A stretch of 64,000 nt of DNA from Diadophis punctatus similis (taxonomy: Eukaryota > Chordata > Lepidosauria > Squamata > Dipsadidae), in the NCBI GenBank assembly GCA_023053685.1, contig JALIGW010000016.1:4472001-4536000 (forward strand). The letters are read 5' to 3'. The position numbers and the translations under genes are program-made. Positions 47,960 through 59,826 of the stretch are shown piece by piece; the stretch's first letter is position 1, and the number at the start of each line of letters is the position of its first letter. Under the pieces are notes generated by a model. It was not told the DNA's origin, did no database searches, and saw only the letters and a program-made list of their open reading frames with translations.

Positions 47960-48849
47960 ATATCTTCTGAGATTCGTCTGGCTGAGACTAGGGGAAAGAT
48001 CTTTAGTAACTGAATTTAGGGTTATGAAATTTAGTGAAGGCTTCCCGTTTTAAGGGGGCTTTTTGTGGCTGCTTCTGCAAGATTTCTATTAGTACTGTTG
48101 CTGCTATGATATTTTTCTTATATTCCTGTATATCTCCATTTCCAAATCACTTTGAAGACAACGTGTTGCTGTTTCTTTTCAGAAAGGGGGAAGAAGCAAG
48201 ATTTAATATGTAGAATCTCCCTTCTAAGGCTAGGTAATAACATGTCTCATCCCTGCAGAATTATAGTTAGTAGCAAAATCAGAATCCTGATTACGTCATG
48301 AAAAAAGAAACAACAGGCTTATGAGGAAAACAGCCTGCAGATTAATGATTACGTATCTGGCTAGTCAATTGTGGTCTATAATTTTAACGGGAGACAAGGG
48401 TATCACCTCTGCTATTTGGTTATCATTCCAAAGGGGTTATTTCCAAGTGAATTATATGGTTTATACTTGTACACTTTTTTCCTCTTCTTATTGACGCTTG
48501 TTTTCAATTGCTTACATTTCTTCAAGCATCCTTAGCAACCTGGCAGAGACATTTGTAATATGGTCATTGTGTTTACTCGCATTGGAAGTCTGATGTCACA
48601 TAACTAAGAATGGTTGATCTTAAAGACAAGTTTTCCACAAACGGGATAAAACTTAAACCTGTGTTTGTTATTATACATTTTTGTTTGTACCATACAAATT
48701 CCTTTTAATCCACTCCTTTGCCGATCTCAATAGCTTTCCATGTGCAGGGGATGTGTCTGCCTTACATATCATGTTCTTTCTCACAGTCAGAAATGTTCTA
48801 TTCCAGATTCATTTTAACCTTTTATGTTTGTTTGGTTTTGGTTTTTTTG
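47960..48849. other. Intron sequence, nothing recognised
   Basis: No gene or repeat recognised. Confidence 0.5.
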
Positions 48850-48877
48850 CTCTAAAGCAGTGGTTCCCAAAGGGGGC

Positions 48878-48975
48878 GGTACCGCCCCCCAGGGGGCGGT
48901 GGGAACCCTTAGGGGGGCGGTGAGAGGTAAGGGTGGCGACAGGGGGGCGGTGAGGGGGTCCAGGGGGCGGTAGGT
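48878..48975 (+). repeat. Irregular GGGGGCGGTG tandem units
   Basis: agggggcggt recurs about six times at irregular spacing just inside the left end of the 3.1-kb hAT element, and gggggcggtgaggatga recurs at 51889-51905 near the right end. G-run rich; could form quadruplexes. Confidence 0.85.
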
Positions 48976-49089
48976 GGTTCGCCGGTCCTGTCCCCGTGCC
49001 GCCACCCATGTCCACCCAATCGCCCGCTGCCGCTTTTCCCACCACTCTTTTCCCGGCGGGGACTGGGCGGGCCGTGAGATGGGCATCTT

Positions 49090-49383
49090 ACTGGACTTTT
49101 AACAGCTCCGTGTATCTCTCTGGTCTCTTTGCACTGGTCTCCAACCTTGGCAACTTTAAGACTTGTGGACTTCAACTCCCAGCAAAGCTGGCTGAGGAAT
49201 TCTGGGAGTTGAAGTCCACAAGTCTTAAAGTTGCCAAGGTTGGAGACCCCTGGAAAGCTTGCAAAATACAGAAACTCTTCTCACGAGGGTGAGCAATTAA
49301 CAACTCGCAGCGAGAAGAGTTTCTGTATTTTGCAAGCTTTTTTCCCTAGAGACTAGCCGACAGAAACACGGAGCTGTTAAACC
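49090..49383. repeat. Palindrome with a MITE nested in one arm
   Basis: tttaacagctccgtgt (about 49097) is mirrored by acacggagctgttaa (49367-49381), and cttgcaaaatacagaaactc (49259-49278) by gagtttctgtattttgcaag (49316-49335). A hairpin MITE (49132-49253) interrupts the left arm. Centre near gagggtgagcaattaacaac. Confidence 0.85.
49132..49253. mobile_element. Nested hAT hairpin MITE
   Basis: cactggtctccaaccttggc ... gccaaggttggagacccctg, inverted arms of the 10253 family. It interrupts one arm of the palindrome at 49090-49383. A clean TSD is not readable. Confidence 0.85.
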
Positions 49384-49578
49384 TGTAGGACACGGGATTG
49401 GGGGGGAGTGCGGGCAGGGGGGCGGGTTGGGGGGGCGGGAGGAAGAGGAGGAGGAGGAGGGAGACCTTGTGGGGAAATCGCAGCTGCCTCTTTTCCGCTC
49501 CGTCGGTCCAGAAAGAGGGCAGCGATGGCGGGGGAGATCGGGAACAGTTGCCCGCCAGAGTTTCTGCCGCCTTCGCCT

Positions 49579-49975
49579 GCCTCCCTTTCCTTTCCTTTCC
49601 TTTCCTTTCTTCCTCCCTTTCCTTCCCTTTTTCCTTCCTACTTCCCTTCCCTTCCCTCTTTTTCCTTCCTCCGTTCCTTCCCTTCCCTTCCTTCCTTCTG
49701 TCTTTCCCTTCCTTCCCTCCTTCCCTTTCCTTCCCCCTCCTTTTCCTTCCTACTTTCCTTCCTTCCCTTTCCTTCCCCCCTTTTTCCTTCCTACTTCCCT
49801 TCCCTTCCTTCCTCCTTCCCTTCCTTTTCCTTCCTCCCTCTCCTTTTCACCTTTAATTTCCCTCCCTCCCTTCCTTCCTCCTTCCATTTCCTTCCCTCTC
49901 ATTCCTTCCTTTTCTTTCTCTTTCCTTTCCTTTCTTTTCCTTCCTTTCTTCCCTCCCTCCCTCTATTTTTCTCTC
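49579..49975 (+). repeat. (TTCC)n-rich pyrimidine tract
   Basis: About 400 bp of TTCC, CCCTT and TTTCC units on the + strand, slightly degenerate. Long Ser/Phe/Pro/Leu frames across it are artefacts of composition. Confidence 0.95.
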
Positions 49976-50837
49976 CCAAACAACCCCAAGTTAAATCCTC
50001 CCCTTGGCCATTGTGCGTGCATGTGTGTCTCATCTTCTAAAAATCATAACTCCCCACCCCACCCCAAACACCCAATACCATCCTCTTCTCCATCCCACTG
50101 AAGATCCCAGGTGCCCAGCCTCCTGCCCCCCTGGCAACCTCTCCGCATGCCCGTCTCACGATGTGGCCTTCGGCCTCGCCTCCTCTGCCCACCTAACACA
50201 CTGCTCTCATTCGTCCCTGCGATGCCATCTTCCCCTGCCCCAGGATGGATAGCAATTTAGGCAGGCACGACACACCACCAGGTGAGAAGGGGGCTTTCTA
50301 GCTGTGCCTGCTGGGTACAGGAGTCCCCCCTCCACCCGGCCTCTGTGCCAAGGAAGGCAATTTGGAGGGTGCCAGCGCTTCCCACGGGGGAGGGGGTGTA
50401 TTTCCAGGAAGCCCCTTGAATGTGCCAGTGGGGGGGGAGGGGAGAAGACCCTCCCCCGTGTGCATCTGTCCCACCCACCCCCTCCATTGACCACTTCTGC
50501 AGTTTTCTTTCCTTTCCAGGCTCTGTTTGGTCATCCAGTTGAGCCAGCCTTGGCGAGGAACCAAAATGGTTTGTGTGTTTGTTTGTTTTTGCAACCAAAT
50601 ACAAACCATGTTTGTGGGAACCGGTTTCAAAACCTCCCAGTTTCCCAAACCTGGACGTTTTCGGCCACGCACGCACACACACACTCACACACACGCAGTG
50701 GCTCAATGTGGGATAGATTTCCCACCTACCTCCAGCCCCTCTTTTCAAACACGCCCCTCTTCCTCGCAGACAGAAGCACATTTTAAATTGCCATAGGCAG
50801 AGCCCAGAGGAGGCAATGTAGTCCCGCGGTGTGTGTG

Positions 50838-50957
<120 letters not shown>

Positions 50958-50967
50958 AGGAAAGAAA

Positions 50968-51751
<784 letters not shown>

Positions 51752-51860
51752 ATTATGACCACAATTGAGCATAACATTTTGGTTGCTAAGCAAGAGCGTT
51801 GTTAAGTGAGTTTCACCACATTTTACAAGTTGGCCATGCTCACCTGGTCACCTGACCACT
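51752..51860. mobile_element. Tigger-like fragment inside the hAT element
   Basis: tatgaccacaattgagcata, ggttgctaagcaagagcgtt and gttaagtgagtttcaccaca match the left part of the Tigger-like family. Both true ends are missing. Confidence 0.55.
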
Positions 51861-51963
51861 AAGCCACGCCCACCTGAGGTTGTGGTGTGGGGGGCGGTGA
51901 GGATGAGTTTGTAGCACCAAGGGGGCAGTGGACTGAAAAAGTTTGGGAACCACTGCTCTAAAG

Positions 51964-52350
51964 CTTCCTGGCTTAACTCAGCAAAAGACTTAATTCAAGA
52001 TGGCTAGATGAGAATATTTCTTGGCTCAATTCCCCCCCCCCAAAAAAAAAAATTACACACCTTCCCCATCTAAAGATTCTGGGCAGCTTTCATTGTAAAA
52101 ATAATTTCCACTAAAATGACAACAAACTCAAATCACTTTAAAAAAATTATTAATAATTAAACTGGAATTTAAAAAATAATAAAACCAAAATAACTTCAGT
52201 TATATTAACCAACAGCTCAGTGAAAACATTTCAGGACCTGAAATTGCTGAATACACAGCAAAAAAAAAAAAAAAAAAGACCATATTTTCTGCCTTCCTCA
52301 AAGCACAGAATATATCAACTTAAACTCAGGGCGCAGAAAAAGGGGCTACT
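51964..52350. other. AT-rich intron with A-runs
   Basis: C-run then A-run near 52032-52051 and A18 near 52260-52277. No gene recognised. Confidence 0.5.
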
Positions 52351-52354
52351 GCCA

Positions 52355-52516
52355 GTTTATTTATTTGATTTTTATCCCAACTTTATTACTTTATAAATAG
52401 CTCAAGGCAATGAACATATATAATTCTCCTTCCTCCTCCTATTATCCCCACAACAACCCTGTGAGGTAAGTTGGGCTAACAGAGTGGCCCAAAGACACGA
52501 AATCCTATTTTTAAAT
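52355..52516 (-). mobile_element. Reptile SINE/LINE-like 3' fragment, unassigned
   Basis: tatttatttgatttttatcc and cctattatccccacaacaac followed by cctgtgaggtaagttgggct form a module common in squamate interspersed repeats, from memory. Interrupted by the hAT element at 52525. Family unknown. Confidence 0.4.
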
Positions 52517-52524
52517 GTCCAGTC

Positions 52525-52833
52525 CAGGGGTGGGTTCAGCCTGGTTCTCCCGAACCAGTAGTGACCCGCTGGTGATGTCATGATGACATCCCGGACCCGG
52601 TTCGGTCGGTGCCGGTCCGTGGGCACCGCCATCTTTTTTTTTTTTTTAATTACAAAATATTTTTTCTTCTAAGCATGCACAGAAGCCGAGTTTCTGGCAC
52701 TGTGCATGCGGTCGCCATCTTGTTTTCAGCTTTTTTTTCTGGCACTGTGCATGCGCGCGCGCGCCCATGCAACACACCCACGTGGCGCGGGAGGAAGTGA
52801 ACCAGCAGCGAGGTAAGTTAGAACCCACCCCTG
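52525..52833. mobile_element. hAT MITE, CAGGGGTGGGTT family, perfect TSD
   Basis: CAGGGGTGGGTTCAGCCTGG ... GTTAGAACCCACCCCTG, 309 bp, TSD gtccagtc at 52517-52524 and 52834-52841. The interior includes a (T)n run, two copies of tttctggcactgtgcatgcg and a gcgcgcgcgcgc run. Same family as 57645. Confidence 0.95.
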
Positions 52834-52981
52834 GTCCAGTCCCATAGCCTTCTGTAGGTGGGTGGGGGGCTCCAAAGCATTCTCTCTGAGACTGAATCCA
52901 CAGAATAGGCAGATTCTGTTCAGAAAAGATAACCCCCTAGATTTATTGGTGTATTTATTGGATTTCTATAGCCATTTAGAT

Positions 52982-53217
52982 GAGCCGAGGTGGCGCAGTG
53001 GTTAAAAGCAGCACTGCAACCTGAACTGCTAGTTCAGCAGTTCAGCTGTTCAAATCTCACCAGGCTCAAGGTTGACTCGGCCCTCCATCCTTCTGCAGTG
53101 GGTAAAATGAGGACCCAGATTGTTGGGGGCAATATGCTGAACTCTGTAAACCGCTTAGAGAGGGCTGTAAAGCACTATGAAGCGGTATATAAGTCTAAGT
53201 GCTATTGCTATTGCTAG
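52982..53217 (+). mobile_element. Sauria SINE, near full length
   Basis: gagccgaggtggcgcagtgg (A box) ... ctgttcaaatctcac (B box) ... gggggcaatatgctgaactc ... aagcggtatataagtctaag and a tgctattgctattgcta tail. The best reference copy here. Confidence 0.95.
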
Positions 53218-53232
53218 TATACGGTTATAATA

Positions 53233-53455
53233 TGGTCATGTTGTAGAAAGTTAGCACCCACCCCTCTCCAGGAAGTTCAAGTGCAAAGCCCAAGAGAAGG
53301 TATAAAAACCCCTCACTCTCAGCTCCATGTGGTCAGCTGCACCAGAACCATGTGCTTGGTGGTTCTGCTTCATCATTAAACCATCTTTCCAATCAGCTTC
53401 CACATTTCCAGTGTCTTTCTCCCGGCTTGGAACTGAACCGGATGGATATGTGGTT
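53233..53455 (+). mobile_element. Retroviral-type solo LTR fragment (putative)
   Basis: A TATA box (TATAAAA, 53301-53307) is followed about 70 bp later by a polyadenylation-like ATTAAA (53375-53380) and a U5-like pyrimidine-rich stretch (cagtgtctttctcccggctt). This order and spacing fit an LTR. The left edge could be tgtagaaagttagc at 53240. No internal coding region is adjacent, so a solo or truncated LTR. Class is inferred. Confidence 0.5.
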
Positions 53456-53807
53456 ATATATGTTACATATACAGTATATTACTCTGGGCGACTCACAATA
53501 TTAAACCAAGAATCAAGCCTCAGAGGGTTTATAACCAGCACTTTGGGTTGTACTCAGAAACAAATTAGGGGTCAAGCCCCATGTAGCTGGGCAAGTTAAA
53601 AAAAAACGAGAATTTAGTAAGATATGTTTAACACTGGTTTGAGGATAAATACAGAACCTTGGTGACTGTAAGAGTAAATCCTCAATCTCATTTACAGTAA
53701 GTCTCCTTGAATGATTTGAAACGTCCGTCCCCCCCAGGTCGTCTGGCACTAAGTCAGAATTGTAATTCAAGTTGGTGGACTTCATCCAGATGGATTTGCC
53801 TTCTCAC

Positions 53808-54060
53808 TTAAGTATTCATGTTTACTCTCCCTTTCACTCTTTTCCATACTCCCCACAGTCTCTCACTTTGGCAGCCAGTACCGTATTTGCAATTTAGATG
53901 TTGCTGTAATGTCTTCCTTATGCCCAGCAAACAGGCTGCTGTGTTATGCACTGGCCCCAGTTTCTGAATAGTGTTCAAAGGCAGCTCCATGTGCCGCACA
54001 TTGCAGCAGTCCAATCTTGAGGTGATGAGTTTGTGAATGATTGTTGTCAAGGTGATAGTT
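53808..54060 (-). pseudogene. L2-type LINE ORF2 remnant
   Basis: The minus strand encodes ITSRLDCCNVRHMELPLNTI, a decayed form of the SRLDYCNALYMGLPLKSI segment intact in 59033-59762. The rest is too diverged to align by eye. Confidence 0.65.
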
Positions 54061-54129
54061 ACTGCAGACTAAAATGAAGCCACCTTAAGCAGGTGATAAT
54101 GAGAGTGCAGTTCCCTCTTATAAGTAGAG

Positions 54130-54316
54130 TTATACTTGCAAATCATTTTGGTTCCTGGTGACATCTCCTGCAGGTTTTTTGGCAGCATTTTTGGAAGTGA
54201 CTTGCCAATTCCTTTTTCCTAGGGCTGACTGGCCCAAGGTCACTCAGCTGACTTCGTACCTAAGGCAGGACTAGACCTTCTGGTCTTATGCCTTAACTAC
54301 AACACCAAACTAGCTC
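54130..54316 (-). mobile_element. CORE-SINE-like copy
   Basis: Reversed copy of the element at 55262: cttgccaattcctttttcct, ggcccaaggtcactcagctg and cctaaggcaggactagacct. Diverged; the hAT at 54325 lies directly beside its head. Confidence 0.6.
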
Positions 54317-54324
54317 TCTACATC

Positions 54325-54683
54325 CAGAGGTGGGATTCAGCAGGTTCTGACCAGTTCAGGAGAACCGGTAGTGGAAATTCTGAGTAGTTCGGAGAACCGG
54401 TAAATACCACCTCTGACTGGCCCCGCCCCCATCTATTCTCTGCCTCCCGAGTCCCAGCTGATCGGGAGGAAATGGGGATTTTGCAGTATCCTTCCCCTGG
54501 AGTGGGGAGGGAATGGAGATTTTGCAGTATCCTTCCCCTGGAGTGGGGAGGGAATGGAGATTTTGCAGTATCCTTCCCCTGGAGTGGGGAGGGAATGGAG
54601 ATTTTACAGTATCCTTCCCCTGCCATGCCCACCAAGCCATGCCCACAGAACCGGTAGTAAAAAAAATTTGAATCCCACCACTG
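54325..54683. mobile_element. hAT MITE, CAGTGGTGGGATTC family, perfect TSD
   Basis: Opposite orientation to 20129. CAGAGGTGGGATTCAGCAGG ... TTTGAATCCCACCACTG; TSD tctacatc at 54317-54324 and 54684-54691. The interior has four tandem 37-bp-type units (cagtatccttcccctggagt). The frame at 54318-54809 is repeat-encoded. Confidence 0.95.
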
Positions 54684-54880
54684 TCTACATCCCTTATACC
54701 CACTGCATTTACCCATTGAATTTTCAATTTCTTCCCTTTCCCACAACCAATAGATGTCTTGTTCTGCATTACTTAGAACTGATGTTAGATGGCAGCTGAT
54801 TCTTAACATAAATGGAAATTCTGGTCTGGGGAGCTCTAGCTCTCAGCATTTGTCACATTTTAAAAAAACCTAAAAATTTA

Positions 54881-55229
54881 ATAGCAATAACACTTAGACT
54901 TATGTATCATTCTATAGGGCTTTACAGCCCTCTCTGGTTTATAAATAGCAGCAGCACTTAGACTTATATACCACTTTACAGTGCTTTACAGCCCTCTCTG
55001 GTTTACAAATAGCAATAGCACTTAGACTTATATACCGCTTTACAGTGCTTTAGAGCCCTCTCTAAGCGGTTTACAGAATCAGCATATTGCCCCCAACAAT
55101 CTGGGTCTTTATTTTACCGACTTTGGAAGGATTTAAGGCTGAGTCAACCTTGAGCCGGTCAGGATCAAACTCCTGGCTGTGGGCAGAGTTAGCCTGCAAT
55201 ACTCCATTCTAATCACTGCGCCACCACTT
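54881..55229 (-). mobile_element. Sauria SINE with triplicated tail
   Basis: The 3' tail region (agcaatagcacttagactta ... gccctctctggtt) occurs three times in tandem, starting at 54882, 54947 and 55011, before the single copy of the body and tRNA head. Units are about 65 bp and diverged from each other. Confidence 0.9.
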
Positions 55230-55261
55230 GTAAGGTTGTATAAATCTTACACAGTTTAAGA

Positions 55262-55495
55262 TTACTCATTTACCTTGTTTAAGGCATCAGGTTAGAAACC
55301 AAGAGGCTGTGACTTCTGGTCTCACCTTAGGCACAAAGCTCGCTGGGTGAGCTTGGGTTAGTCATTTTCTTTCAGCCCTAGGAAGGAGGCAATGGCAAAC
55401 CATTTCTGAAAAACCTTGCCAAGAAGACTGCAGGAACTTGTCCAGGCAATCTCCAACAATTGAACACAATTGAATGGAGGGAAAAAAAACTTGCC
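55262..55495 (+). mobile_element. tRNA-derived CORE-SINE-like element
   Basis: tRNA-like head (taaggcatcaggttagaaac), a MIR/CORE-like middle (gggtgagcttgggttagtca), then aaggaggcaatggcaaacca, ccttgccaagaagactgcag and an A-rich end. Two reversed relatives are at 14880 and 54130. Confidence 0.65.
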
Positions 55496-56594
55496 TTGTT
55501 CATGAAGTTTGTCCAAATTAGAGATGGAAAGACCGCTGATCACTCAAATTTCACTCAACACTGAAGGAATCAATTCCACTTATGGCTGAAGTATTTTTAC
55601 TGTGGACAAAAACCTGGTGATTATTTCTGCTATAGGTCGCAGTAAGATAACATGACTTTCAAAGGATTTTTTAATGGTTTGTTTTATGTCAATTGATTAA
55701 ATTCACAGGTCTTGGATTAATGGGCAGATAAGAACTTTTGGACTTTGAAATTTGGGGTGTAGTTTTCGGTTGTCGAAGATGAAGCGAAGGGCAGATGATA
55801 CTCTATTCTTTATTTTTCTGAGTATATGATGCAAACACAGACTTTTAAAAGAAGCATAGTATTTAGGCAATAAAATCGCAGCATATTGTTTAGTGATAGA
55901 TTTTGTTCTAGAAGAAATGTCTGTATTTTTCCTCATAGTGTGATGATGAGAGTCTAAATTGGAGCATTCCCAGCAGAGAGGAAATAAACAGTCCATTCAC
56001 AAGATTAAAATATAACTGAAAAGGAAAAAAAAACACATTAGACCCTCCCTCAACTCTGTCTTTTCCACCAATTGTTCAGGTGTTTGCAGATATCCTTAAA
56101 ATAACCTCAGTTGTGGAAACATGCAGTTAGCCACATTCCTTCAGCTTCCTGCAGCTCTTTCAGAATATTTAATGATATTTAGACAAGCTGCTGTAGGTGA
56201 AGAGGAAATGGCCATTCCGGGTTCTGTTGGTTCATAGGAAAGTAATAAACACCATAGAGTTTATGGTGGTTTTCGTGACCAGAGAGCCTTTTCAATCTTA
56301 TTGAGACATCTAGGAAAAAGTATCTAACAGCCATGTTTTCTGTCCAAGAGGAATGAGACAGAAAGGTGCAAATAGATCAACATTCAAGATACGTGCCAAA
56401 GGCATAGTGTTTCTTAGATTCTATAGATAATATCCTTGTACTCTTAAATTATACAATAATTGTACCACTACCACTACCCTTTTTGCACCTCCTTTTATTC
56501 CATAGTAATATTGCTTGAAGACAATTGAAATGCTTGCCGAAGTAGATGGCTTGTTAAGTTAATTTCTGCATCTTATTATGAAAATATACATAGA
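55496..56594. other. Intron sequence, nothing recognised
   Basis: No gene or repeat recognised. Confidence 0.5.
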
Positions 56595-56595
56595 A

Positions 56596-56820
56596 CGGTG
56601 CAGTGGCCTAGAGGTGAAAACATTCACCTTCCACTTGGATTGAGAGTTCAATCCTAGGCAGTGACAGATGTTTCTCTGTCAGGGTGCAAAGAGAAAATAT
56701 CTGCTGTGAACTCTGCATAGGCATCAGGAAGGGCATCCGGCCAGCAAACGCTCAGCTCCATTCAGTCACCCCAACTCCTTCTCGATGAAAAGATATTTGA
56801 CGGATGTGAAAAGAAAAAAA
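56596..56820 (+). mobile_element. tRNA-derived SINE, second type
   Basis: A-box-like gtggcctagaggt (56602-56614) and B-box-like gagttcaatcc (56644-56654), then gcagtgacagatgtttctct, ggaagggcatccggccagca and an A-rich end with aaaagaaaaaaaatt. Different from the SINEs at 24738 and 52982. Confidence 0.7.
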
Positions 56821-57636
56821 ATTATAAAAATATAAATGATCTAAGCAAATCATGGCAGATTCAGTTGGTTCAAATATCCCTTTTCTGTTTAGTCATTTCA
56901 AGCCATGACCCCATCAGATATATGTGAAATTAGGTTTGCTTTTAAAAAAACAACAACTCTGTGTAAAGTGATATGCACTTTTTAACATTCTATTGCATTT
57001 TCTCCTGTTGTGCCCATTCCTTGAATTACAGAATTTCTTACGTACAATTTTGTTGCCATCCCTTTTATTTTAAGTATGCATGAGGAGCTACTTTACTGCT
57101 CCATTCCTACCTCTATGTCATTTATGAATAAATAAAAAGCACTGATCTCAGTACTGCACAATTTGCAGACTCCATTACAAAACAGACTTTTTGTGAAATT
57201 ATAATTAACCTCTGGAATCATCTAAAAGTGAAAGTAAACAAAATCATCGCCATATTTTCATTGGGAATGACAATTTTAAATATTAATAACAGTTTAACAC
57301 TGTGGGTAAATCCAAGTTGTCACAATTATAATTGGAGGTGAAGAGTAAAGCTTATGTTTTTGTTGATGGGTGAAATTTCAAAAGCTCTAACAGCAGGATA
57401 GATAGCCATATGCGTGGGATGCTTTAATTTGGATTTCTGCATTGTATAGGAGGTTGAACTTGATGGCCACCTTAAATGACAACTTCCAGCTCTGCAATTC
57501 TGTGAATACCAAACTAAGTGCTTGGGAAAGTTGATAATCTAATGCCCAAATAATTCTTTCAAAGCATATCAATAATTATTTCTATGTTTCCCAGTCTTCC
57601 TGTCTCAAACTTCGTCCTATGTATTAGTTAGGAAGC
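56821..57636. other. Intron sequence, nothing recognised
   Basis: AT-rich, no gene or repeat recognised. Confidence 0.5.
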
Positions 57637-57644
57637 CTACATAT

Positions 57645-57982
57645 CAGGGGTGAGTTCCTCCCGGTTTGGACCGGATTGCCCGAACCGGTAGCGATCCGCT
57701 CGTGATGTCACTGTCGGTTCCGTTCCGTGTGCGCCGCCATCTTTTCCCCCTTCCATAGCTTGAAAAAGGGCCCTCCCGCGGGTGAATGCTGACCTTTATT
57801 TCTTTGCCCGAAGCACAGCTGATGAGCTCATCAGCTGTGTTTCAGGCTAATTCCTGCTTCTGAGCATGCGCGGAAGCAAAATCGCATGAGGGGATGTATG
57901 CGTGCGCGCGAGCGGATTGAGCGCACGCGCGCGAAATGTCACGATGCAAACCGGTGGCGAAGGTAAGTGGAACCCACCCCTG
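57645..57982. mobile_element. hAT MITE, CAGGGGTGGGTT family, perfect TSD
   Basis: CAGGGGTGAGTTCCTCCCGG ... GTGGAACCCACCCCTG, 338 bp; TSD ctacatat at 57637-57644 and 57983-57990. The interior shares gtgcgccgccatctttt with 52525 and has an inner inverted repeat cagctgatgagctcatcagctg. Confidence 0.95.
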
Positions 57983-57990
57983 CTACATAT

Positions 57991-58735
57991 TTGTCGCTTT
58001 CTCTGTTCATTCCCATTTTCTTTTCCATTTCCTCTTCCCTTTATTTCAGTTATGAAAGGCTTGGGAGATAGGTGGGTGTCAACTGTTTGTAGAAGGAGGA
58101 AATAAAGGTTTAGGATATAAACCCTGCCAAATAACTAGGCAGTGAAACATCCCAAGCTTACCATCTAGATGAGGATCACCTTTGCTATTAAATGGGTTTA
58201 CACATTCTTCAAGGTATTAGTTTTTGTGAATCAAGTGGATAAGAGGCAGATAAATAAATTTAGAATAGAATTAAAGAGAAGGGTCTAGGATGCCCATTGG
58301 TTGTTCTGTGGCTAGGTGAATATGTGGGTGGGAGTGAAACAAAAGACTTCAGAAAAAGTGATTGGGCCATTTGGTGGCCCAGGAAAAGAATGGAATGGTT
58401 TGTTTCAAATACATTTTTAAGCACCATTTTATCATATATATAATATGTATATATATCATAAATATATAATAAATATATAATAATATATAATAAAAAGACA
58501 ATTTCTTTGTGATGTCATAAATATGTCTTGGGGAGAAATAAACAAAAAAGGAAAAAAGAAATTGGAACTAGAATGATTACAAGAAAAGAAAATATGAGTC
58601 ATATATGAAAAAATATCAAAATGAAATGGAAGTGAACATAATAAATGGAAACTGTATATACTAAAGAGGATGTCAAAGTTACTTTGAAAAGAGTAAAAAT
58701 AACTATGTTACAATGTGCTTCTAAAATGGGAAAGG
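57991..58735. other. Intron sequence with an AT-rich repeat
   Basis: 58430-58497 is an (ATATA/TAATA)-type low-complexity run. Otherwise nothing recognised. Confidence 0.5.
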
Positions 58736-59826
58736 TAAAGGGAAACGTTCCCCCGCACATGCGTGCTAGTTGTTCCCAACTCTCGGGGGCGGTGCTCATC
58801 TGCGTTTGTAAGCCAAAGAGCCAGCGCTGTCCAAAGACATCTCCGTAGTCATGTGGCCGGCATGACTAAATGCCAAAGGTGCACGGAGCACTGTTACCTT
58901 CCCATCAAAGTGGTCCCTATTTTTCTACTTGCATTTTTTACGTGCTTTCGAACTGCTAGGTTGGCAGAAGCTGGGACAAATAACGGGAGCTCACTCTGTT
59001 TACGCAGCACTAGGGATTGGAACCTAGTGGAGAAGGAGGAACCTATTTGGAGAAGGAGGCTCTACTCACAGTCACTCATGCCCTTGTCACCTCCCGCTTG
59101 GACTACTGCAACGCGCTCTACATGGGGCTACCCTTGAAGAGTATCCGGAGACTCCAGTTGGTGCAAAATGCGGCTGCGCGTGCTGTGGTGGGTGTGCCAA
59201 GGTACACCCACGTGACATCTATACTCCGCCAGCTGCATTGGTTGCCCATTAGTCTCCGGGTCCAATTCAAGGTGTTGATCATCATCTTTAAAGCCCTTCA
59301 TGGCTTAGGACCAGGCTACCTCCGGGACCGCATTCTGCCTCATACTTCCCTCCGACCGGTTAGGGCCCACAGAGTTGGCCTCCTCCAGCTCCCGTCGGCC
59401 AAGCAATGCCGGCTGGCGGGCCCTAGGGGGAGAGCCTTCTCTGTGGCGGGCCCCACACTCTGGAACCAACTTCCTCCAGAGACCCGAACCATCCCCACCC
59501 TGCTGGCCTTCCGAAAAGCCGTTAAGACATGGCTTTTCCTGCAGGCAGGGGGTAGAGCTTAATTCCACGTGAACTCTCCCCCGGGTATGTCTGGTTGTTG
59601 GATGGTTTTTAATATTGTAATTTTTAATTTTTATATTCTGATTTTAATCCAATTGTTTATTGGTTATTCTTGTATTTTTCTTTATGCTATACGCCGCCCT
59701 GAGTCCCGCGGGAGTTGGGCGGCATATAAGAAAACCAAATAAATAAAATAAAATAAATAAAACAGCTGAATTGCCGATCTTCTGTTTAACAAGCTCAGCG
59801 TCTTAGCCACTGAGCCACCACGTCCC
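58736..59826 (-). mobile_element. tRNA-derived SINE split by an L2 insertion
   Basis: 58736-59032 is the body and 59763-59826 the tRNA head of the SINE type at 24738. The break falls at the B box (gggattggaacc | agctgaattgccg). Rejoined, the two parts match 27727-28084 in order. Confidence 0.85.
59033..59762 (+). mobile_element. L2-type LINE 3' part with open ORF2 C-terminus
   Basis: The frame is open from 59017 (host SINE bases) to 59562. It contains SRLDYCNALYMGLPLKSIRR, RYTHVTSILRQLHWLPISLR and AFSVAGPTLWNQLPPETRT, the conserved C-terminal region of L2-clade ORF2. A 200-bp 3' UTR ends gttgggcggcatataagaaa and (AAATA)n. 5'-truncated. The uninterrupted frame suggests a recent insertion. Confidence 0.85.

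Noticed and set aside
49398..50101. Frames of 152-224 codons over the TTCC tract
   Set aside because: Same artefact; GC-rich beginning belongs to the hAT interior.
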